Source of the DNA: Chlamydoabsidia padenii
Lineage: Eukaryota; Mucoromycota; Mucoromycetes; Mucorales; Cunninghamellaceae
DNA: 64,000 nucleotides
NCBI GenBank assembly: GCA_025330725.1
Contig: JAIWND010000009.1
Span: 744,001 to 808,000, forward strand
Direction of reading: 5' to 3'
The notes under the pieces: model-generated
The model's database searches: none
The model's input: only the letters and a program-made list of their open reading frames with translations
Told to the model about the DNA's origin: nothing
Translations under genes and position numbers: made by a program
Shown: one piece after another, positions 1 to 12,567 of the stretch
How the letters are laid out: each line of letters begins with the position of its first letter
Position numbering within the stretch: position 1 is the first letter of the stretch

Positions 1-55
1 AGTGGAAATGTTTGTTTGACAATGATTTTTTTAAAAGGTTGAAGAAAATGGGGTA

Positions 56-75
56 GGTTCGATCTGAACCAATCA
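56..75. promoter_or_regulatory. Upstream region of the first dehydrogenase gene
   Basis: An imperfect inverted repeat (GGTTCGATCTGAACC) at about 56-70 runs directly into a CCAAT-like box (ACCAATCA). It lies about 125 bp upstream of the first start codon, a usual place for a CCAAT box in fungi. That it is functional is an inference. Confidence 0.3.
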
Positions 76-196
76 TTTGTTTTTCCGAATTCTGCAAAAT
101 TTGTTTTAAATACCAGGAGATGAAAAATTCCCACTTTTCTTTTCTTCTCAACTTTTTCTCCATACCCTTTCCATACACATACATACTATATATAAA

Positions 197-1166
197 ATGA
201 CTGCTGCCTCTATGGAACTATCATCATCACCTAGTATTGCTGATCAATATGGCTCACTCAAGGGAAAAGTCGCCGTGGGTAAGTCTTGTTGAAATTTAAA
301 AGTGATTCATTTTTACTAACCCCCCCCTCTTTTTTATACTTCTAGTAACCGGCGGTGCTAGAGGTCTTGGTTATGAAATGATGCGCTCATTAGCTGAAAG
401 TGGTGCCTCTGTCGCTTGCATTGATCTATTGGCCGAAACAGGTGCAGAATCAGTGGCCTTGATCGAAAAGGAATGTGGTGTAAAAGCAACAAGCTGGGGA
501 TGTGACGTGACCAACGACGAAGAAGTGGCCATGCTCTTTGATCAAATCGTACAACAACATGGTGGTATCGATATATTGGTAACTGCTGCTGGGATCAATC
601 AAGTCTGTCCTGCTATTGATTATACTGCTGCTAGCTTCAGAAAGATCTTTGATGTCAATGTCAGTGGTACCTTTTTCTGCGTCCAACAAGCTGCAAAGTA
701 AGTTTTTGACAGCAATTGTAAACTAAACCAAAGAGTCCAAGTTAATCCTCTCTTTTTGTAATATTATAGACATATGATCAAGTTGGGTACTGGTGGATCG
801 ATCATCACTGTTGCATCTATGTCTGCACATATCACCAACACACCCCAAACACATGCACCTTATAATGCAACCAAAGCGGCGGTCTTACAATTAACAAAAT
901 CATTGGCTTGTGAATGGGCTCCTCACAATATCCGGGTTACTGCCATCTCTCCTGGTTACTTTGATACTGCCATGAACCGACAGGTGCTTGCTCAACAGGG
1001 TGAAGAAGGAACCAAGATGCGACGTTATTGGGAACAACATACACCCATGGGTCGAATGGGTACTCCTCATGAATTGAAAGGTGTTGTCGTTTTTTTGGCA
1101 TCGGATGCTTCCACGTTTGTTACAGGTACCGAAGTTGTGGTCGATGGTGGTTATACCGCTTGGTAA
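197..1166 (+). CDS. Classical short-chain dehydrogenase/reductase (polyol or sugar type)
   Basis: Three exons (197-278, 346-697, 770-1166) give 276 aa in one frame. Exon 2 opens with the cofactor motif TGGARGLG (about residues 29-36), so the Rossmann fold starts about 27 residues in. The active site is visible as a Ser in VASMSA and the YNATK Tyr-Lys pair (about residues 176-180), followed by an SPGY segment and the C-terminal VDGG typical of classical SDRs. Length and layout match fungal NADP(H)-dependent sorbose/mannitol/arabinitol-type reductases. The substrate cannot be read from the sequence. The start is the first ATG after a pyrimidine-rich leader and keeps frame through both introns. 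Confidence 0.9.
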
Positions 1167-1423
1167 TTCAAAATCCCGACACATTTGCGTTTCCCCCCCC
1201 CCTTCATCCCCCATAGCTTATACATACATTGTCTTTTATTGTAGCTTCATATCATCATTCCTATAGTATAGTATCTCATTCTTAAAATATAAATAAAGTA
1301 TCTTACTACACCCTTGCTTTTGAACTTTACCATGATTGCTTGATTTTTTGTTCCTTGATATTTAAATGCCGACGGTCGCTTTTTTTTTTTTTTTTTCCCT
1401 CCACACTTCTTCTTCCCTTCTTT

Positions 1424-2641
1424 ATGGACTCAAACCTATTATCATCAACCGATTCCGCAACACCAGCTTCGGATAAGGTAAATCATGCTTCTTAACTTTA
1501 TGAACAATGGCTCATCTTCTTACTGACACTTAGATTTTATTAGAACCCTATCAGTATTTGTTGGGTCAATGTGGTAAGGCAACAACGACAAAAGTTATAA
1601 AAGGATTCGAACTCTGGTTAAGTGTACCAACAAGTACCTTACAAGTAATCACTGAAGTCACTGAAATGCTCCACAATGCTAGTTTAATGTAAGTAGGTGG
1701 GACTTTAAACAGGATATGTACCTATACTCACCTTTTTCTTCTTCTTCTTTTTTAGGATTGACGACGTCCAAGATGGCTCTCACCTACGACGCTCCATTCC
1801 AGCAGCCCATGAAATCTATGGAATACCACAGACTATCAACTGTGCCAACTATATCTGCTTTTTGGCCTTGAAACGCATTGTCGAACTGGGTAATCCTCTG
1901 ATGGTCACTATCTTTACTGAAGAACTCCTCAACTTATATCAGGGGCAAGGGATCGAATTATTTTGGCGTGATGCATTGATTTGTCCGACCGAATCAGAAT
2001 ACATTGATATGGTGAACAATAGTAAGTAGATAACAAACTATATGTTATACTAATGGACTTTTTACGTATTCTATAGAAACAAGTGGCCTGTTAAGATTAG
2101 CAGTGCGGTTGATGCAAACAGCTAGTAACAGTGATAGGTAATGTAATATGACTAGTGGTATCTAGACTTGACGCACTCACTCTTATTTAAATCTACTAGT
2201 GATTATACTCCATTGGTGAATATGATTGGTACCTATTATCAAATACGTGATGACTATATGAACTTACAATCTGACAAGGTAAGAGATATTTATACTCCCA
2301 CTTACTCCATCTTTACTCACATCAACTCTTTATAGTATTCCAAAAGCAAAGGATTTTGTGAAGATTTGACCGAAGGCAAGATGTCCTTCCCTATCATACA
2401 CGCCATTCGATCAGATACCAGCAATCGACAATTATTAAACATCGTCAGCCAAAAGCCTAAATCAATGGAAATCAAGAAATACGCCTTGGATATCATCAAA
2501 CGGACGGGTAGCTTTGATTATGTCTATCAAGTTATGACGCACAAGGAAACCGAGGCACGGGATGAAATCAAGCGACTTGGTGGTAATATCTTGTTGGAAA
2601 ATCTACTAGATGCTCTTCACGTACCTCACCAACAAGGATGA
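1424..2641 (+). CDS. Geranylgeranyl diphosphate synthase (trans-prenyltransferase)
   Basis: Six exons (1424-1477, 1534-1688, 1756-2021, 2077-2137, 2200-2278, 2336-2641) encode 306 aa. The protein condenses isopentenyl diphosphate with allylic diphosphates to make C20 GGPP, the precursor for prenylated GTPases and, in Mucorales, carotenoids. The first aspartate-rich motif DDVQD (about residues 72-76) is followed by GSHLRR; a GQG...FWRD segment and the second motif RDDYMN (about 195-200) follow, then a basic SKSKGF stretch. The opening [15 protein letters not shown] matches the N-terminal conserved block of fungal GGPP synthases. Length fits the family. Which GGPP synthase paralog it is cannot be told from the window. 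Confidence 0.93.
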
Positions 2642-3245
2642 TTAGGATGATATTAGTTTATAGTAATAGAATATATCTTGTTGTAATTGTTTGGATAATA
2701 AAATATTGATTTACCGCTATTCCCGAATCCCCACTTTTTAGACTGCAATCTTTGTCATGATGGCGCTTCCAATCGTGTCATTTTGTAAATGGGCAATGAA
2801 TAGAACTAGGGTTTAGTTAATAGGCTCCGCTCCTTTTTCTTCTACTATTTAAAACTCAATTCATCATAAAGAAGAGAATATCACTTGATGATCATGCATG
2901 TTTTATCTTTTTTTTTTTTTTTGTTTTTGTTTTTTTTGCATGAATCGTAAGTTCTCACTTGAAAGAGATAATAATGTAGTTGTCTAAACCGAGGTGATCT
3001 TCTTGTCCATCAACTGTGCTCCCGCGGGATTATCGATCGTTAATACAATCATAGTTGAAACCCCATTTCCCACTTTTACCCGCATGTCATTTGCTGAATA
3101 ATCCTGGCTAGGGCCAGTCTTCTGAAATCGTTTCAAATCCCGACGGGCTATTTATTTGCCTGTAAAATGTCATTTTCTTGGATTCAATTTCTCGTCTTTC
3201 TTTCTTCATTCACCTCTCACACTCTTTATAATTATTCTAACCGTC
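2642..3245. other. Intergenic spacer with motif copy
   Basis: This is the 3' end of the GGPP synthase gene (AATAAAA-like signal near 2697), then T-rich runs around 2909-2938. A copy of the window-wide element in reverse orientation (TTTCAAATCCCG, 3131-3142) sits about 105 bp before the next start codon. No coding signal seen. Confidence 0.6.
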
Positions 3246-4535
3246 ATGTCTAAACAAGTTAATGTTGGTGTTATTGGTTTCGGTAAGGAAAAAGAAAAGA
3301 CTAGTAATGGACAAAGTAGAACTCATTACCACGATTTTGCTTAAATATGTATGTAGGCATGTCTGCTGCCACCTTCCACTGTCCTTTGATTGTCTCTTCA
3401 CCTTACTTGAATCTGGTCGCTGTTGTCGAACGTCACAACAATAAAAGTCAAAAAGCCTACCCTGGCATCCAAACCGTTAAAAGCACAGAAGAATTATTCG
3501 ACATGGCCAATGTTGACTTGGTGGTGATTACTACTCCTAATGATTCTCATTTCAACTTGGCAAAGGAAGCTATGGAAAAAGGAAAAAATGGTAGGTCTCT
3601 TACACATATATACACACAATACAAAAAGAATCATTCTAATATATCCTTTTTTATTGTTATTACAGTCATTGTTGAAAAGCCTTTTACCGTGACCTCTCAA
3701 GAAGCGGAAATCCTTGTACAAGTAGCTAAAGAAACTGGTCGAATTTGTAGTGTGTATCAAAACCGACGATGGGATGGTGACTTTTTGACTGTGAAGAAAT
3801 TGGTGGACAATGGTCATTTGGGTCGCTTGGTGGAATTCGAATCTCATTTTGATCGTTTTAGAAACTTTAGCAAGAATGGATGGCGTGAACAAGAAGGTCA
3901 AGTGGGATCTGGTATGCTATATGATTTAGGTGCTCACTTGATTGATCAAGGCAAGTAAAACAAAAACAAACTTATTTTAGGGTCAGATCACTAATCTCTT
4001 TGCTTTTTTCTTTGTAATAGCCCTCACTTTATTTGGTGTACCCAAGAGCATTTATGCTACGATTAGCAACCAACGACAATTACCAGGCACCAATGTGGAC
4101 GATGATTTCACTATTATCCTAACCTACGAAAACAACCTTAAGGCGGTGTTACGAAGCAGCATGTTGGCCCGTCAGCAACCTGTACTTCGATTCTCTTTGC
4201 GGGGCATGAATGGCTCTTTTGTCAAACACCACTTGGATGTACAAGAAGATCAATTGAAGGCAGGCATTTTACCAGCACATGGTGGTTATGGTGTGGAATC
4301 CGAAGAACGATGGGGATTGATCAACACAGATATGGCCGGTGGATTGCATGTGGTGGGTCAAATCGAAACTGAAAAGGGTGATTACTTGTCCTTTTACAAT
4401 AATGTAGCTCAAGCCATCTTGGATGACCATAATGTTGCTCGTTTGGCTGTCAAACCTGAACATGGCTTGTTATGTATCCGTGTCATTGAATTGGCCCAAC
4501 AATCTAGTGATGAAAATAGAACTATCTTTTTTTGA
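3246..4535 (+). CDS. Gfo/Idh/MocA-family NAD(P)-dependent oxidoreductase
   Basis: Four exons (3246-3282, 3357-3590, 3666-3950, 4021-4535) give 356 aa. The N-terminal Rossmann fold begins GVIGFG, and the EKP signature (about residues 94-96, inside VEKPF) is the hallmark of this family; NRRWDGDFLTV and LGAHLIDQ follow as in yeast YMR315W/YjhC-like members. Substrates are normally sugars, polyols or their derivatives, with hydride transfer to NAD(P). The third intron begins GCAAGT rather than GT and is needed to keep frame (CAA G | CC CTC), so it is a GC-AG intron. No signal peptide is seen, so a cytosolic enzyme is inferred. Confidence 0.9.
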
Positions 4536-4707
4536 ATTCAGTAGTGTAATATCGTAGTTATAATAATGATCAATAAAGCTCAATGTTTTGTTTGTTTTAC
4601 AACCATGTTTTTTTTTTTAATTGTCTGGCGGCGTGCTCATCGGATCATGTCCGATATTTATTCAATGCATTCTCCCCTTCCTCTGATCTTTCCAAATTCG
4701 GAGCTAC

Positions 4708-4720
4708 CGGGGTTTAAAAA
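4708..4720 (+). promoter_or_regulatory. CGGG-TTT element copy
   Basis: CGGGGTTTAAAAA, a variant of the recurrent element described in the findings. It lies in the spacer between the oxidoreductase and the Sel1 gene. Confidence 0.35.
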
Positions 4721-5149
4721 TGTGCACCTGTTTTTGCATATATGCATATAAATAAAAGGGACGGGGATAGTACCAAAGATATAAAAAAAAGAGAGAGAGA
4801 GAATGTTGGGAGTAGGGGTGGGAATACTGTGTATGATATAGATCGAGTTGACATCAAGTATCGTATCGAAGGATTAAATCAACGGGGAGGAGAGTGGTGA
4901 CAATAGGAAAAACCGGGTGTTACCCGAAAATACCTGATCATCCTATCTACAGAGATAACTGAGCAGGACCATCATGCTTTCCTGGAGCAAATGGCTCAAG
5001 AAGAACAATAGACATCAATTGTGGATGGAAAACATAATTTGCCATACAAACATGTATTCTTGTTAGTGATCTGGTGATATAAGCCTAATGACTGGAAAGG
5101 ATGATCAAGCAGTATACATGTATTATGTACAGTATTGTACAGTACAGAA

Positions 5150-5154
<5 letters not shown>

Positions 5155-5218
<64 letters not shown>
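5155..5218. repeat. T64 homopolymer
   Basis: An uninterrupted run of 64 thymines, the longest homopolymer in the window. Apparent poly-Phe or poly-Lys reading frames across it are artefacts. Its length is likely unstable and may also be uncertain in the assembly. Confidence 0.95.
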
Positions 5219-5221
<3 letters not shown>

Positions 5222-5575
5222 GCTTTTTCTTCTTCTCTCTCCTTTTGGTACATGGTTATACATTTCAATGACAGAGCTGATATCATAACTACATGCATTG
5301 CAAATCGATGTGGGCGACGGGGCGGAGATGAAATAATTATTTAAGGTGGTACCTTTTTTCTTCTTCTTTCATCCCCGCTTTTAATTTACCATCCCAAGAA
5401 CATTTGAATTGAAATGCATCTATGATTAGTGTAGACTGTTCATTTCAATCATCAATTCTATGGATGGAGTAATAATAATAATAATAAAAGTAAAGCACGG
5501 TCTTTGGTGTCCACTGTTTTTGTGTTTCTTTTTCCACTTGACGGGTACAACATCGGTGTGTTCAGTCATGCAATT

Positions 5576-5588
5576 CGGGGTTTGAAAA
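5576..5588 (+). promoter_or_regulatory. CGGG-TTT element copy
   Basis: CGGGGTTTGAAAA, about 420 bp upstream of the Sel1-repeat gene start. Confidence 0.35.
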
Positions 5589-6008
5589 GCCAAGTAAGCT
5601 TAGAAGAAGGAGGGACTAAACCTTGTTTTGTGTATCTCGAGAGGCAAAAAAACCATGCTTTCACATATGGTAAAGAAGCAACAACAATAATGAGGTACAT
5701 CTACAAAGGAAACGCCCATATCTATTTTATGCTTTTGAAACACCCAAAGTAATTTCATGTGGTCTAGTGATTTGATTGGCTGATTTTTAATTTTAAACTG
5801 CTCCGCTCTCCCATTTATTTCACAACCTTCCGCTCTTTTTCCCCTTTTCTTTCTTTTCTCTTTTTCTTAACATTGGACAATCACCCTTACCATACATTTT
5901 ATTCTATCTACTTGCTTTCTCTTTATAGTTTTATTGCTTTTTATTATCTTGTTTTTTACCCACCTTGACCTTCATTCATTCGTTTAATCCATTCCTTCGA
6001 TTGACATC

Positions 6009-8251
6009 ATGACCTCTCTTGTCACTCAGTTTGTCCAACAATACTCTCGACTTGTTTTTGGAAAAAAACTCAAATCAAACCGATCCACCAACCGATGTAA
6101 ACTTTCTTCCATATCATCACCTAATCTATCATCATTTAGACGACGACAACAACAACAACGATCACACACCAAAGGTTTATCGTCATCTTCCGTATCATCA
6201 TCATCATCATCCAGCTCAGATTCAACCTCAGCAGCACTTTTTGATCGTGCCATTCAACTTCTTTATGGTTATCACTGCACACTTAATCGACCACTCGCCA
6301 TTCGGATCCTACAACATTTGTGCCAGCAACCATTACTAGCTCATCAAATGACACTCGGTGCTGCTCATGCCATCTTGGGCTTCTGCTATGAATTCGGCCT
6401 AGGTCTCGCCATTTGCTTTCAAAAAGCCGAACATCATTATCTTTTGGCCACCGATATTCTGACAACAACATCGACTACTCATTTTTTGGATAATGATACT
6501 TTATCCACCATGATGCTTCAAGCTTGTTTGGTGGCAGTATCAAGATTGGCGTTTTTACGAAAATATGGTCGACCTGGAATCAAGATGGATAGATGCGAAG
6601 CTGATCAGTACGAAGCACTCATGTTACAACAACAACAACAACAACAACAACAGCAAAAGACAGACAATCCGAATCAACCACTCGCTTTATCCTGGTTTTA
6701 TCATGCTGCCCAAGTATACAAATGTGCCGCCAGTCAATACTGTTTGGGTGTCTGTTATCATGACGGGGTGGTGGTATCCAAAGACGAAGACGAAGCATTC
6801 CGGTGGTACAAGAAAAGCGCCGACCAAGGCAATGGGCGTGGACAAGGTATTTTGGGCTACTGCTATGGCGAAGGCTTTGGGGTGGCCAAGGACGAACAAC
6901 ATGCGATCACATGGTACCGACGGGCGGCGGCTCAGGGTGAAACGGTGGCGATCTACAATCTGGGGTACTGCTTTGAAGAAGGAATCGGCGTCGACAAGGA
7001 CATCAATCAAGCTGTCCAGTGGTACACAATGGCGGCACACCAAGGTAATGCATTTGCTCAAAATGCACTGGGGTATTGCTATGAAGACGGTGTCGGTGTC
7101 ACAAAGGATGTGGCACGTGCTGCCGTATGGTATCGCTACTCTGCAGAACAAGGCTATCCATGGGCTCAATGTAATCTTGGGTACTGTTATCAAAATGGTA
7201 TTGGTGTCGATAAGGATCCTGTCCAGGGCGCGTATTGGTACACTCAGGCTGCCCAACAAGGTCATGCTCGGGCGCAACACAATCTTGGCTTTTGCTATCA
7301 AAACGGTATTGGGGTGGACAAACAACCTTTGGAAGCCGTACGGTGGTATCAACGCTCAGCCGATCAGGGGAATATCTTTGCCTATCACTCTTTGGGCTAC
7401 TGCTATCAGAACGGTCTGGGTGTGGAATTGAATGAACGTGAAGCGGTGTATTGGTACTATCTGTCTGCCGAACAACATCATGCTCCTGCTCAACTCTCTC
7501 TGGGTTTTTGCTATCGAAATGGCATCGGTGTCAAAAAGAACGAACGTGAAGCGGTCAAATGGTTTCGACGATCGGCACAGCAAGGCAACGCTCTGGCTCA
7601 AAACTCACTGGGCTTTTGCTACGAAGAAGGACTGGGTCTGACGAAGGATCCTACTCATGCGGTCTACTGGTATCTCAAGGCGGCCAAGCAGAACAATCCG
7701 TGGGCTCAATGCAACTTGGGGTTTTGCTATGCAAATGGAATCGGCGTGGCACCTCAGCTCACAAAGGCTGTATATTGGTATCGCAAGGCGGCGGCTCAAC
7801 ATCATGCGCGTGCTCAAGACAAACTCGGTATTCATCTACAAATGGGTCTCGGTATTCTTCAGAACATGACGTTGGCTGTCAAGTACTTTTCTCTATCGGC
7901 GCAACAAGGTCAAGTTTCTGCTCAATACCATCTGGCTTTGTGTTATGAAAAGGGAATGGGTGTGCAAGAAAACTTGCAAGAAGCTTTGATTTGGTACGAA
8001 AAAGCTGCCACGGTAAGTCTTATGCACATAAAAAGTAACACCAAACTGATCACTCACTTTTTTTTTTTTTTTTATCACAGTCTGGATGCCGAAATTCTCA
8101 GGAACGTTTGCGTCGATTACTACTACGGTACTGTCTAGAAAACAGTTCAGCTACCGACTCGATTCAAAACACAATGGATACCTTGGCACTACAACCATCA
8201 ACTCCTCAACCCGTGGGCTGGATCTCTGGATTTGCGGCTCCTGCTGCTTAA
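6009..8251 (+). CDS. Sel1-like repeat (SLR) protein
   Basis: Two exons (6009-8012, 8081-8251) give 724 aa. After a low-complexity Ser-rich N-terminus, an isolated Sel1-like unit (around AHAILGFCYEFGLGL) is followed by a poly-Gln tract and about twelve consecutive Sel1 units of about 36 residues. Each has an LGYCY/LGFCY helix, a G(I/V)GV turn and a WYxxAAxQG helix. Such TPR-like superhelices act as adaptors for protein complexes, for example in ER-associated degradation or chitin synthase activation (Hrd3, Skt5/Chs4). No enzymatic domain or clear signal peptide is seen, so the partner is unknown. A short C-terminal tail ends GFAAPAA. Confidence 0.88.
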
Positions 8252-8483
8252 TTTAAACTACCATTTTTGATTTACTGTATAGCATCCTTTATTTGTATCT
8301 CTTTTAATATTATCACCACTATCTACTACTATCATTATTACCCTTCGCCCCATTAGACACATAGTTTTAGTCATACCTTCATTGATTCAAAAACAAAAAT
8401 TAAAGAGCCGCCTTAATATGCGGCCTTCATTTGAAATAGAATTGTTTTCTGTCTCTCTCTTTTTTTTTTTTTTACTACTTTAC

Positions 8484-8991
8484 ATGGCTTTTGCTATCCC
8501 GGTGATTGTTGGAGCACCCATTGGCTATTTGACATGGAGCCTTGTTTGTAAACATGTTGACTATCAAGTTGCCAAGTTATGCTATAATGATTTCCCCACC
8601 ACTCAAAAAGGTAAAAAAAAGAAAAAAGGTCAAACGGTTCTTGGTAGTGAAAAAGTCATATAACTCACTGTCTTGTTAATATCTGAAATACATTATAGAC
8701 GGCTCGACTCTGACAATTACACAGCAACTTGAACGATACCCCTCACGATCCTTGGCTGCCTCTACTGTAGGCTCGGTAGCATCCTTTGGACTTCTCAGCA
8801 AAACAATGTTTCCAGCACAAACTCGACATCGTCTATTCTTTGCCAAAGCCCCTCCTCACGCCAACATACGAATAGAAACACTTAAACTCGGATTGGAACT
8901 TTTGGTACGAAGTGGAGTAGTCTTTTATGGTACTGCAGTGGGTGGTGCTATAACCGGTCGTCTGGCAGTAGCTGGTGGGCACATTGAATAG
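8484..8991 (+). CDS. Small conserved-looking protein of unknown function
   Basis: Two exons (8484-8610, 8699-8991) join in frame to 139 aa. I do not recognise the family. The N-terminus is hydrophobic and glycine/proline-containing (MAFAIPVIVGAPIGYLTW), then a polar middle, and a C-terminal half rich in Gly/Ala/Val (GVVFYGTAVGGAITGR) that could form membrane-associated helices. An upstream in-frame ATG at 8418 exists, but 8484 follows the T-rich leader and gives the cleaner protein. Coding is supported by the intron and codon bias only. Confidence 0.6.
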
Positions 8992-9886
8992 AATGGTCTT
9001 TTTAGCATAGTCTTCTTCTTTTTAACCTGTAATAATACATTATATAGTAGTTGTGTATGTATATGTATTGTTTATTTGGTTTATTTAACCAACTTATCGT
9101 ACTAATAAAAAAATAAAAAGTATTGTGTCTCTCTTTGTCTTTCTAATACGGTGATTGAATAATGTTGTCTAATCCGAATGATACAAGGAGACCTCTCTCT
9201 TTTGAAATAGTGATGACAAGTTGGTCTAGACGATCTTTGTTTCAAGAAAAGGTTGATTCTCTATAATACCCAACTGAAAGCTTGGCCCAAAACTTCATAA
9301 TGTACCTCTTTGTGATGGGCCCGAGGAAAAACATATACCATCTTACACTCCACAATTCTGATTCCCTCTAACATTTCGTTGGATGGATGCACCCTGCCCA
9401 CCATTACATTATCTAGTCGTAATGCACTATTGGATTATGGGACCTTAAAAAAGTAAAAGCATCAAGGGGGAGATTCAACGTGGGACTGAATCCCCAAATC
9501 GGGTAACTCCGCCAAAGGTTGTAATTGCATGAAAAAGAGAAGGGTAAGAGATAACCATTTGACGATATCATAGGATGATGATTATTAGCTGGTTATTATC
9601 ATTGTTTGATTGATCTCAATCAAAGTGGATTGATCAAAGTAGGTAATTTTGGCCCACCCTCAATTTTAGTAGAAGTTACGATACATACAAGAACACAACC
9701 AATAACTCTATGTATAATATCCTAAACAATGCGAATGTTTTAATCTGGGAGAATCGTTTGTAGGTGATTTGGATTTGTTAACAAAAAGGATGTGCGTGTT
9801 TTCAAACACCGACGGAGCGCCAATTTCATGGAGGCGCAATCTTTTATTTTTCATTTCGCAACTTCTTCCTCTTTCACCCTTCTTTC
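8992..9886. other. Spacer before rad9
   Basis: AT-rich DNA with no sustained coding signal on either strand. A loose match to the recurrent element (CTGAATCCCC next to AAATCGGG) lies near 9485-9500. Confidence 0.4.
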
Positions 9887-11930
9887 ATGAGCTTTAGCGT
9901 AGCACTGCCTCCTAATGCCTTGAAAGGTAAGTAATGTATAAAGAAGGAGGAAGGGAATTGTCTTTAATAAACTTTATTTATAGCCCTTGGTCATGGTTTG
10001 GAAGCATTGATCAAGTTTGGTGACGAAGTTAACATTGATGCTAAAAGAGACCAGGTAACTAACATTTGTCCTTCTTGGCACGCATAAACCATCCTGCTTG
10101 AAACAATCTCACCAACCTGATTCTTTACTTTATCCTCTTTTTACTAGTTGATCCTCTGGACAGTCAACACATCAATCACTGGACAAGCCATTCTTCGAAT
10201 GTCCCCTCGACTATTCGAAAGATATGTAATCAGACCCTCTGCCGATTCTCAAACGACAAACACTTCCTGCAGACTTTTACTCAAGGTAAAAGAAAAGTTT
10301 GTTAATGATATCGTTAACCCTTCTAACTCAACTATTTACATTCTCTATAGACTTTACAAAAGATCATCAAGAACAACCAGCATCGATCAAGTGGCATCAA
10401 ACAATGTGAACTGAAACTGAACGGGGGAAGACCAACATCGTCCCGCACAACAGGTGGATTAACAGGGGCAGAACATAGACTTCATGTCAAATTCGAATAT
10501 GAAAACGGTAAGGTCTTATTATGTGTATACGGCGGGTTGTTAAAAAGTACTGACTAAAACAATTTTTTTCCTCTTCCTCTTTTTCTTTTTCTTGTAGGTA
10601 TGACCAAGACCAACTCTCTCTGGTATACGGATGCAGAATTTTCCAGCACTCTATTCACCAAAGACATGCCATACTCATTCACCATCGATCCTGGTCTCTT
10701 TTATGATTACATTGCCTTGATGGATAATAGAATTCAAGATTTATCCTTCATCTTCTCTCCTGCCAAAGTGATCATTAAAACTTTTTGGGATTCTTCTATC
10801 GGTGGTCAAGGTAAATTATTCTCTCATTCCTCCATCATCCAACTTCACACGTTTTTTTTTATATAAACATGTGTATACTAGCCACAAGTAGACCAATGCA
10901 AAGTCAATTCAAAATCTCAAATCAAGATTTTGCATCTTATAATGTAAACGTGGAAACGATGTTGACCGTCAGTATGAAGGAATTCAAGGCAAGTACAAAA
11001 ATAAAAATAAAACTGAATAAAGGTATACTAACATATTTTCGTTTTATAGACAGCGGTGAATTATAGCATGGACACTGGTGATTTGCTTAAAGCTTGTTTT
11101 GAAGAATCTGGAAAGTAAGTGATGTAAATCAGGGTTCATAACGCAATACTCATTTTTTTTTTAATATTACTTTTATAGGCCAATTGTATTTACTGTCGAA
11201 CAACGTGGGTTCGTCATTGCTGATTTTGCTGTGATGACCTATGCCGGAAACGATGGAATTGCACAATCATCGGGATTATCAATGAATGACAACTCTATAG
11301 TAACAGAAGATACTGGTAAGCTATATCTTTATGGATTCAGTCGCGTTATTGCTATTCTTACTAACATTTAACCATTTTTAATCAAATAGCCCTCTCAATA
11401 CCCAGACCATCTACCTCTTATGCCTCACGAAATCATCATCGCCACCAACATGATTCATCCTCTACCGAACGTGAATATTCAGCTGGTCCATCCCATCGCC
11501 AATCTGACTCTGAACGTGAATACTCGGCTGGTCCATCGAGACCTCCAATCATAGACTCAAGTCCTTCTTTGGATATGATTCCACCATCATTTGAACAACA
11601 AAAGAAGCCAAGGAATCACGATTCTATAGATGACAATGATGATCCTTTATTCCCATTTGGCACACCTCCAATTACATCCACAACACGATCATCACTATCC
11701 CGGCGAAGACAGCATTCACCACCACAGCAACAACAGTATCATGCCTCCAATAATGTAAGGGTCAACAATAATGATTCAACCACTGACGATGAAGAAGAGC
11801 TATTCGTTGATCAAAATCGACCAAAGGTATGTACTTGGCCCTAAAAATATATCAAACCCCAATCCCTAAACTTTTTTTATCATGGTAGGCAAAAAAGCGC
11901 TTCTTCGATTCGAACTCGACTACGACCTAG
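9887..11930 (+). CDS. rad9: Rad9, 9-1-1 DNA-damage checkpoint clamp subunit
   Basis: Ten exons (9887-9926, 9984-10054, 10148-10285, 10351-10507, 10598-10810, 10882-10988, 11050-11114, 11179-11315, 11390-11826, 11889-11930) give 468 aa with every junction in frame. The start LPPNALKALGHGLEALIKFG and LILWTVNTSITGQAILRMSP match the PCNA-like N-terminal fold of Rad9; KEFKTAVNYS and VIADFAVMTYAG mark its second half. The C-terminal third is a disordered Ser/Pro-rich tail, as in Rad9 proteins where it is phosphorylated to recruit TopBP1/Cut5, and it ends in a basic AKKRFFD nuclear-import-like motif. Rad9 pairs with Hus1 and Rad1 at damaged DNA. Intron 6 is GC-AG (AAG|GCAAGT). An EREYSAGPS peptide is duplicated in the tail. 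Confidence 0.9.
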
Positions 11931-12064
11931 TTTAGTATTGTGTAATAACTCCCTCTAGAATAGTTTTTTTATTTTTTATTTTTATTTTTATAACTTTTGT
12001 AATTTGTTTGATAATAAAGAATATTTGTATATACTTTACCTTTTTACACTACAAATTTAGCAAT

Positions 12065-12536
12065 CCTATCATCTTGACGGATAGACAGGCGAGACAAAAT
12101 TTATTACACACCCCGCTTACCCTCACTTTTATTCTTAAGAGAGCTCTACTGCCTTAATGGATAAGTGATGCTCATGACAAAAGTGACCATGAGTATTCCT
12201 TAGCCTATTTCCAACAAAGTTTACATAATAGCCATTGTACCAAGTCGCTTGTATGGAGCAGTATAGCCCCAAGATCGTTTGAACCTGACTTTTGTAAAAA
12301 AAAAAAAAAAAGTTGCAGAATGAAAAATTGACACATAAGACAAAACTTAGTTCAAAACCCGCTTACTCTCGCCTTGAATCTTGAGAGAGCTCTATTGTCT
12401 CAATAAACAAGTGATGCTAATGATTAAAGTGGCGATGTGGACATTATAGCCTACTTTCAACAAACTTTACATAATGGTCATTGTACCAAGTCCACTGTAT
12501 GGAGCAGTATAATCTCAAGATCGTTTTAGCCTGACT

Positions 12537-12567
<31 letters not shown>

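Larger units (their letters stand above)
4536..6008. other. Long spacer before the Sel1 gene
   Basis: Contains a 3' UTR, GA-rich runs, the T64 tract, an (ATA)n run near 5470 and two element copies (4708 and 5576). From about 5800 it becomes strongly pyrimidine-rich, typical of the leader preceding a start codon here. Open frames in it lack a credible start or codon bias. Confidence 0.5.

Noticed and set aside
5088..5344. Open frames across the T64 tract (poly-Phe or poly-Lys)
   Set aside because: Created by the homopolymer; no start context, splice sites or conserved sequence.
6026..7948. Several long frames on both strands inside the Sel1 gene
   Set aside because: Shadows of the repeated coding sequence; only the 709-codon frame shows the Sel1 pattern.
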